From assembly GCA_026014515.1 (NCBI GenBank), contig JAOZIG010000180.1:1-7526 (forward strand): a DNA stretch of 7,526 nt, in the 5' to 3' direction. Below, in pieces: positions 5,851 to 7,526 of this stretch (position 1 is the stretch's first letter; every line of letters starts with the position of its first letter). The position numbers were made by a program, and so were the translations under genes. The notes under the pieces are model-generated. The model was not told the DNA's origin. It did not search any database and saw nothing but the letters and a program-made list of their open reading frames with translations. This stretch comes from Candidatus Bathyarchaeota archaeon. GTDB taxonomy: Archaea > Thermoproteota > Bathyarchaeia > TCS64.

Positions 5851-6486
5851 TTACCGCCTCCCTAAGTACCCTGTCTCCATTCCGATCAGGGTCTTAATTC
5901 CTAATACTACTGCTCCAATACCAATACCGATACGTACGCCACGATAAGCTCCGCTTACTATTGGGCCAAAGATCCATTCACGCATGTGGAAGAACCCTGG
6001 GTAAATTGCTGGGAACATTGGTGTGTTACCGATGATTACCAGCACTGCTGTGATGAACAGGAGCGCTGCGTCAAAGTTTCTGGCACGTAGAACCTTGTAG
6101 GCACCATATGCCATGTAGAACGCTAGGCTGCTGTACATCGTTGAGCTGATGGGTAGGTAGATTGAGTTATAGAGCCAGCTGTAGGCTGCACCCTGCTCAT
6201 ACTGTCCTGTCACTAGTCCTAGGACTATGTGAACGGCTAGCATGAGTAGGAGCCATGCGCTGAAGAACCAATCTGATCCTTCCTTTCGTGCACTGACACG
6301 TTTACCGTGTACTCTGAACAGGTTTACTGCTCCGAGCCCTAGGGCGAATCCTTGTAGGACGATGCCCCAGTTCTTTATCACGTTAAATGTTTGTGTAACT
6401 GCTTCGATTCCGGTATAGTAATCTCCGATGGCTATGATTCCTACTATGAATGTTATCGCCAAAGGTATGTCTCTCTTATAGTCCAA
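5851..6486 (-). CDS. Polytopic membrane protein, second gene of the DUF6754 operon
   Basis: The 211-residue protein has about six membrane segments: 8-24, 40-57, 71-92, 108-130, 138-155 and 178-199. A basic loop (FRVHGKRVSARK, 57-68) is probably cytoplasmic. Recognisable blocks are GLGAVNLFRVHGKR (50-63), ISSTMYSSLAFYMAYGAYKV (113-132), RARNFDAALLFITAVLVIIG (134-153) and the tail GIKTLIGMETGYLG (196-209). I recall the same pattern (GVLNLLRVH, LSATLFALLAFYIASAAYR-like, LGLRVLLGxExxYLG) in uncharacterised bacterial proteins encoded with DUF6754. Translation begins at TTG 6486: the ribosome binding site GAGGTG (6494-6499), which overlaps the previous stop codon, is seven bases upstream, and the nearby ATG at 6490 is out of frame and stops after four codons. 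No enzymatic motif is visible. Confidence 0.83.
   Translation of the reverse strand: MDYKRDIPLAITFIVGIIAIGDYYTGIEAVTQTFNVIKNWGIVLQGFALGLGAVNLFRVHGKRVSARKEGSDWFFSAWLLLMLAVHIVLGLVTGQYEQGAAYSWLYNSIYLPISSTMYSSLAFYMAYGAYKVLRARNFDAALLFITAVLVIIGNTPMFPAIYPGFFHMREWIFGPIVSGAYRGVRIGIGIGAVVLGIKTLIGMETGYLGRR
5857..5862 (-). promoter_or_regulatory. Ribosome binding site GGGAGG deciding a GTG start
   Basis: GGGAGG ends eight bases before GTG 5848. The first in-frame ATG is six codons further in, too far for this site, so GTG is the better start. Confidence 0.6.
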
Positions 6487-6492
6487 TCATAC

Positions 6493-7275
6493 TCACCTCG
6501 CTAACAGCTCCGCAATTATATTTACGCCAACGGTTGATAGCAAAGCTCCCACTACTGAGAGTGCTATCGCCACTAGCTTGTACCAATCTTGGGCCGCAAT
6601 TGTACCAATCTGGGAAGGATCTCCAGAGACGTATGCCCCAGCGGCGAAGATCTCTTCACCGATAAGGCAGTAGTCACATAGAGCTGCGAAGAATGGGATC
6701 TGGTATGTTCTGGCGGTTCCACCGACCTGCATCGCACCAATTCTGTCAAACGTCTCTGCGAACATCATGGACTCTGCCCAGAAGGGGCCAATCATGATGT
6801 TTCCAGCGGGTTTGCGTCTTGCTGCCATACCGATGATTCCGCTAGCCCAGGCGAACTGGGTTCCAGATAGATAGGGAAGCTGCTCGTCAACATTCAACTC
6901 ATCAAGTTTTCCCTCGACGTTGTATGCGTCACGAACTAGCTCAATTGCTACAGGCATAACGTCTACGCTTGCCTGTGGTGCAACTAATTCTGCTCCCAGT
7001 TTCGCTGATAGGCCAGCTACATAGTTGAGTATGCTAAGCCCTGCGACTGTTTGCGTCGCGTAGCTATCAGTGAATGTACCCATGCCTATGATGTCGAATA
7101 CTGGGCGTCCCATCTCTACGCTTCTTCCGACGACTTCTTCGATTGCGTCTAGACCGGCTATTCGTCGTACCTTTATCTTGCCCGCTTTACCCATGTTGAT
7201 CGCGACATAGACCGCGACCCATACGAGCAATAGAGCAAGTAGAGGTACTATTCTTCCTTCTGTTAGAATTGCCAT
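6493..7275 (-). CDS. DUF6754 domain membrane protein, first gene of the operon
   Basis: The 260-residue protein has one N-terminal membrane helix (about 9-27), a large soluble domain (about 30-228) and a hydrophobic C-terminal segment (about 232-256). The domain matches what I recall of DUF6754: IKVRRIAGLDAIEEVVGRSV (34-53), EMGRPVFDIIGMGTFTD (54-70), TVAGLSILNYVAGLSAKLGA (76-95), FAWASGIIGMAARRKPAGNI (141-160), GPFWAESMMFAETF (163-176), then VGGTA (184-188), CDYCLIGEEIFAAGAYVS (200-217) and QDWYKL (229-234). The basic run KAGKIKVRR just after the first helix predicts the domain on the cytoplasmic side. No characterised function is known to me for DUF6754. The start is an ATG with GGAAGG (7283-7288) seven bases upstream. 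As first gene of a four-gene unit it probably sets expression of the whole complex. Confidence 0.88.
   Translation of the reverse strand: MAILTEGRIVPLLALLLVWVAVYVAINMGKAGKIKVRRIAGLDAIEEVVGRSVEMGRPVFDIIGMGTFTDSYATQTVAGLSILNYVAGLSAKLGAELVAPQASVDVMPVAIELVRDAYNVEGKLDELNVDEQLPYLSGTQFAWASGIIGMAARRKPAGNIMIGPFWAESMMFAETFDRIGAMQVGGTARTYQIPFFAALCDYCLIGEEIFAAGAYVSGDPSQIGTIAAQDWYKLVAIALSVVGALLSTVGVNIIAELLAR
6494..6499 (-). promoter_or_regulatory. Ribosome binding site GAGGTG deciding a TTG start
   Basis: GAGGTG overlaps the TGA stop of the DUF6754 gene and lies seven bases before TTG 6486. The competing ATG at 6490 is only three bases away and opens a four-codon dead-end frame. Confidence 0.6.
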
Positions 7276-7319
7276 TGTTTTTCCTTCCGAATAGCTGTAA
7301 TTGATAGTAATCGACTTAG

Positions 7320-7327
7320 TATAAAAT
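7320..7327 (-). promoter_or_regulatory. TATA box of the DUF6754 operon
   Basis: The minus strand reads ATTTTATA. Transcription would start about 26 bases downstream, near 7297, leaving a leader of about 20 bases that contains the GGAAGG ribosome binding site. This is a leadered promoter, unlike the leaderless ones at 797 and 3074. Confidence 0.55.
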
Positions 7328-7329
7328 AT

Positions 7330-7339
7330 TTGACGTCAA
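7330..7339. promoter_or_regulatory. Palindrome TTGACGTCAA beside the operon TATA box
   Basis: A perfect 10-base dyad lies two bases upstream of the operon's TATA box, in the BRE region. It is a candidate site for a dimeric regulator controlling the DUF6754 operon. Confidence 0.4.
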
Positions 7340-7393
7340 TTTAGGGTAAAAAAAACCTTTTTAGCTATTTGTGGCTTATTTTACGTTAATTGT

Positions 7394-7403
7394 CCGTTAA
7401 CGG
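7394..7403. promoter_or_regulatory. Palindrome CCGTTAACGG in the divergent intergenic region
   Basis: A perfect 10-base dyad roughly midway between the two divergent promoters. A possible operator, but short dyads also arise by chance. Confidence 0.3.
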
Positions 7404-7437
7404 TATTTATTGTATGTATTACTCGTCGGTGCCGAGT

Positions 7438-7445
7438 CTTAAATA
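7438..7445 (+). promoter_or_regulatory. Possible divergent promoter near the right edge
   Basis: CTTAAATA on the plus strand would give a transcription start near 7469, nine bases before ATG 7478. The inverted repeat ACTCG-n7-CGAGT (7421-7437) ends directly at this box. Confidence 0.35.
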
Positions 7446-7477
7446 CTCCATCAAGGAACTAAACCGTTGAATAGATT

Positions 7478-7526
7478 ATGCACTTGTTTGTGTTGATTTG
7501 TCCAATGCTTTTGGTTTTCATGATTT
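7478..7526 (+). CDS. Possible start of a divergent gene with hydrophobic N-terminus, cut by the window edge
   Basis: From ATG 7478 the frame stays open to the edge and encodes MHLFVLICPMLLVFMI. These 16 residues are strongly hydrophobic, as at the start of a signal peptide or membrane helix. A TATA-like box 35 bases upstream fits a short-leader transcript. There is no clear ribosome binding site. With so little sequence the call rests mainly on the promoter and the open frame. Confidence 0.35.
   Translation, partial: MHLFVLICPMLLVFMI

Larger units (their letters stand above)
7276..7477. other. AT-rich regulatory region upstream of the DUF6754 operon
   Basis: About 200 bases without a convincing gene on either strand. 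From left to right it holds the operon's ribosome binding site (GGAAGG on the minus strand, 7283-7288), its TATA box (7320-7327), the dyad TTGACGTCAA (7330-7339), an eight-base A run (7347-7354 region), the dyad CCGTTAACGG (7394-7403), the inverted repeat ACTCG-n7-CGAGT (7421-7437) and a plus-strand TATA-like CTTAAATA (7438-7445). This looks like a shared control region between two divergent transcription units. Confidence 0.5.

Noticed and set aside
7345..7360. Eight-base A run as a minus-strand terminator
   Set aside because: No minus-strand gene is seen to its right within the window; it is more likely part of an AT-rich promoter region.
1..7526. tRNA, rRNA, CRISPR arrays and riboswitches
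   Set aside because: No cloverleaf, rRNA-like conserved block, regular spaced repeat or recognisable riboswitch was found in the short intergenic regions.

Overview
The window looks archaeal. Several starts have an AT-rich TATA-like box centred about 25-27 bases upstream, the spacing expected for leaderless archaeal transcripts, while genes inside the operon have GGAGG-type ribosome binding sites. The first gene encodes a PKD-domain surface protein ending in a PGF-type hydrophobic tail, a common archaeal arrangement. The mix would suit an Asgard (Thorarchaeia-like) or similar mesophilic archaeon, but nothing here settles the lineage.

Layout. (1) 1-519 (+) is the 3' end of an AT-rich gene for a PKD-repeat surface protein. 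(2) 543-3051 holds an M81/MlrC-family metallopeptidase gene (1579-3051, -), a short QueG-like double [4Fe-4S] protein gene (827-1582, +) convergent with it, and a second, decayed copy of only the last ~55 codons of the peptidase gene (543-794, -). The iron-sulfur gene therefore lies between two directly repeated mlrC 3' ends. (3) 3183-4344 carries three small unrecognised genes: a soluble protein (+), an acidic-tailed soluble protein (-) and a four-helix membrane protein (-). (4) 4392-7275 (-) is a tight four-gene operon. Spacings are 6 bases, 2 bases and a 1-base TAATG overlap. It encodes a DUF6754-type protein, two polytopic membrane proteins and a membrane-anchored alpha/beta protein. (5) 7276-7477 is an AT-rich regulatory region with several short palindromes, followed by the possible start of a divergent gene at the right edge.

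The most interesting part is the four-gene operon. Each protein has features I associate with conserved but functionally uncharacterised families, also remembered from bacteria such as Chloroflexi. Spacing, start/stop coupling and complementary predicted topologies suggest one membrane complex. It would have one Rossmann-like domain facing the cytoplasm (DUF6754 protein) and another facing outward (277-residue protein), joined through two multi-helix subunits. Its function is unknown. The second point of interest is the mlrC remnant and its partner iron-sulfur gene, which record a local duplication and decay.
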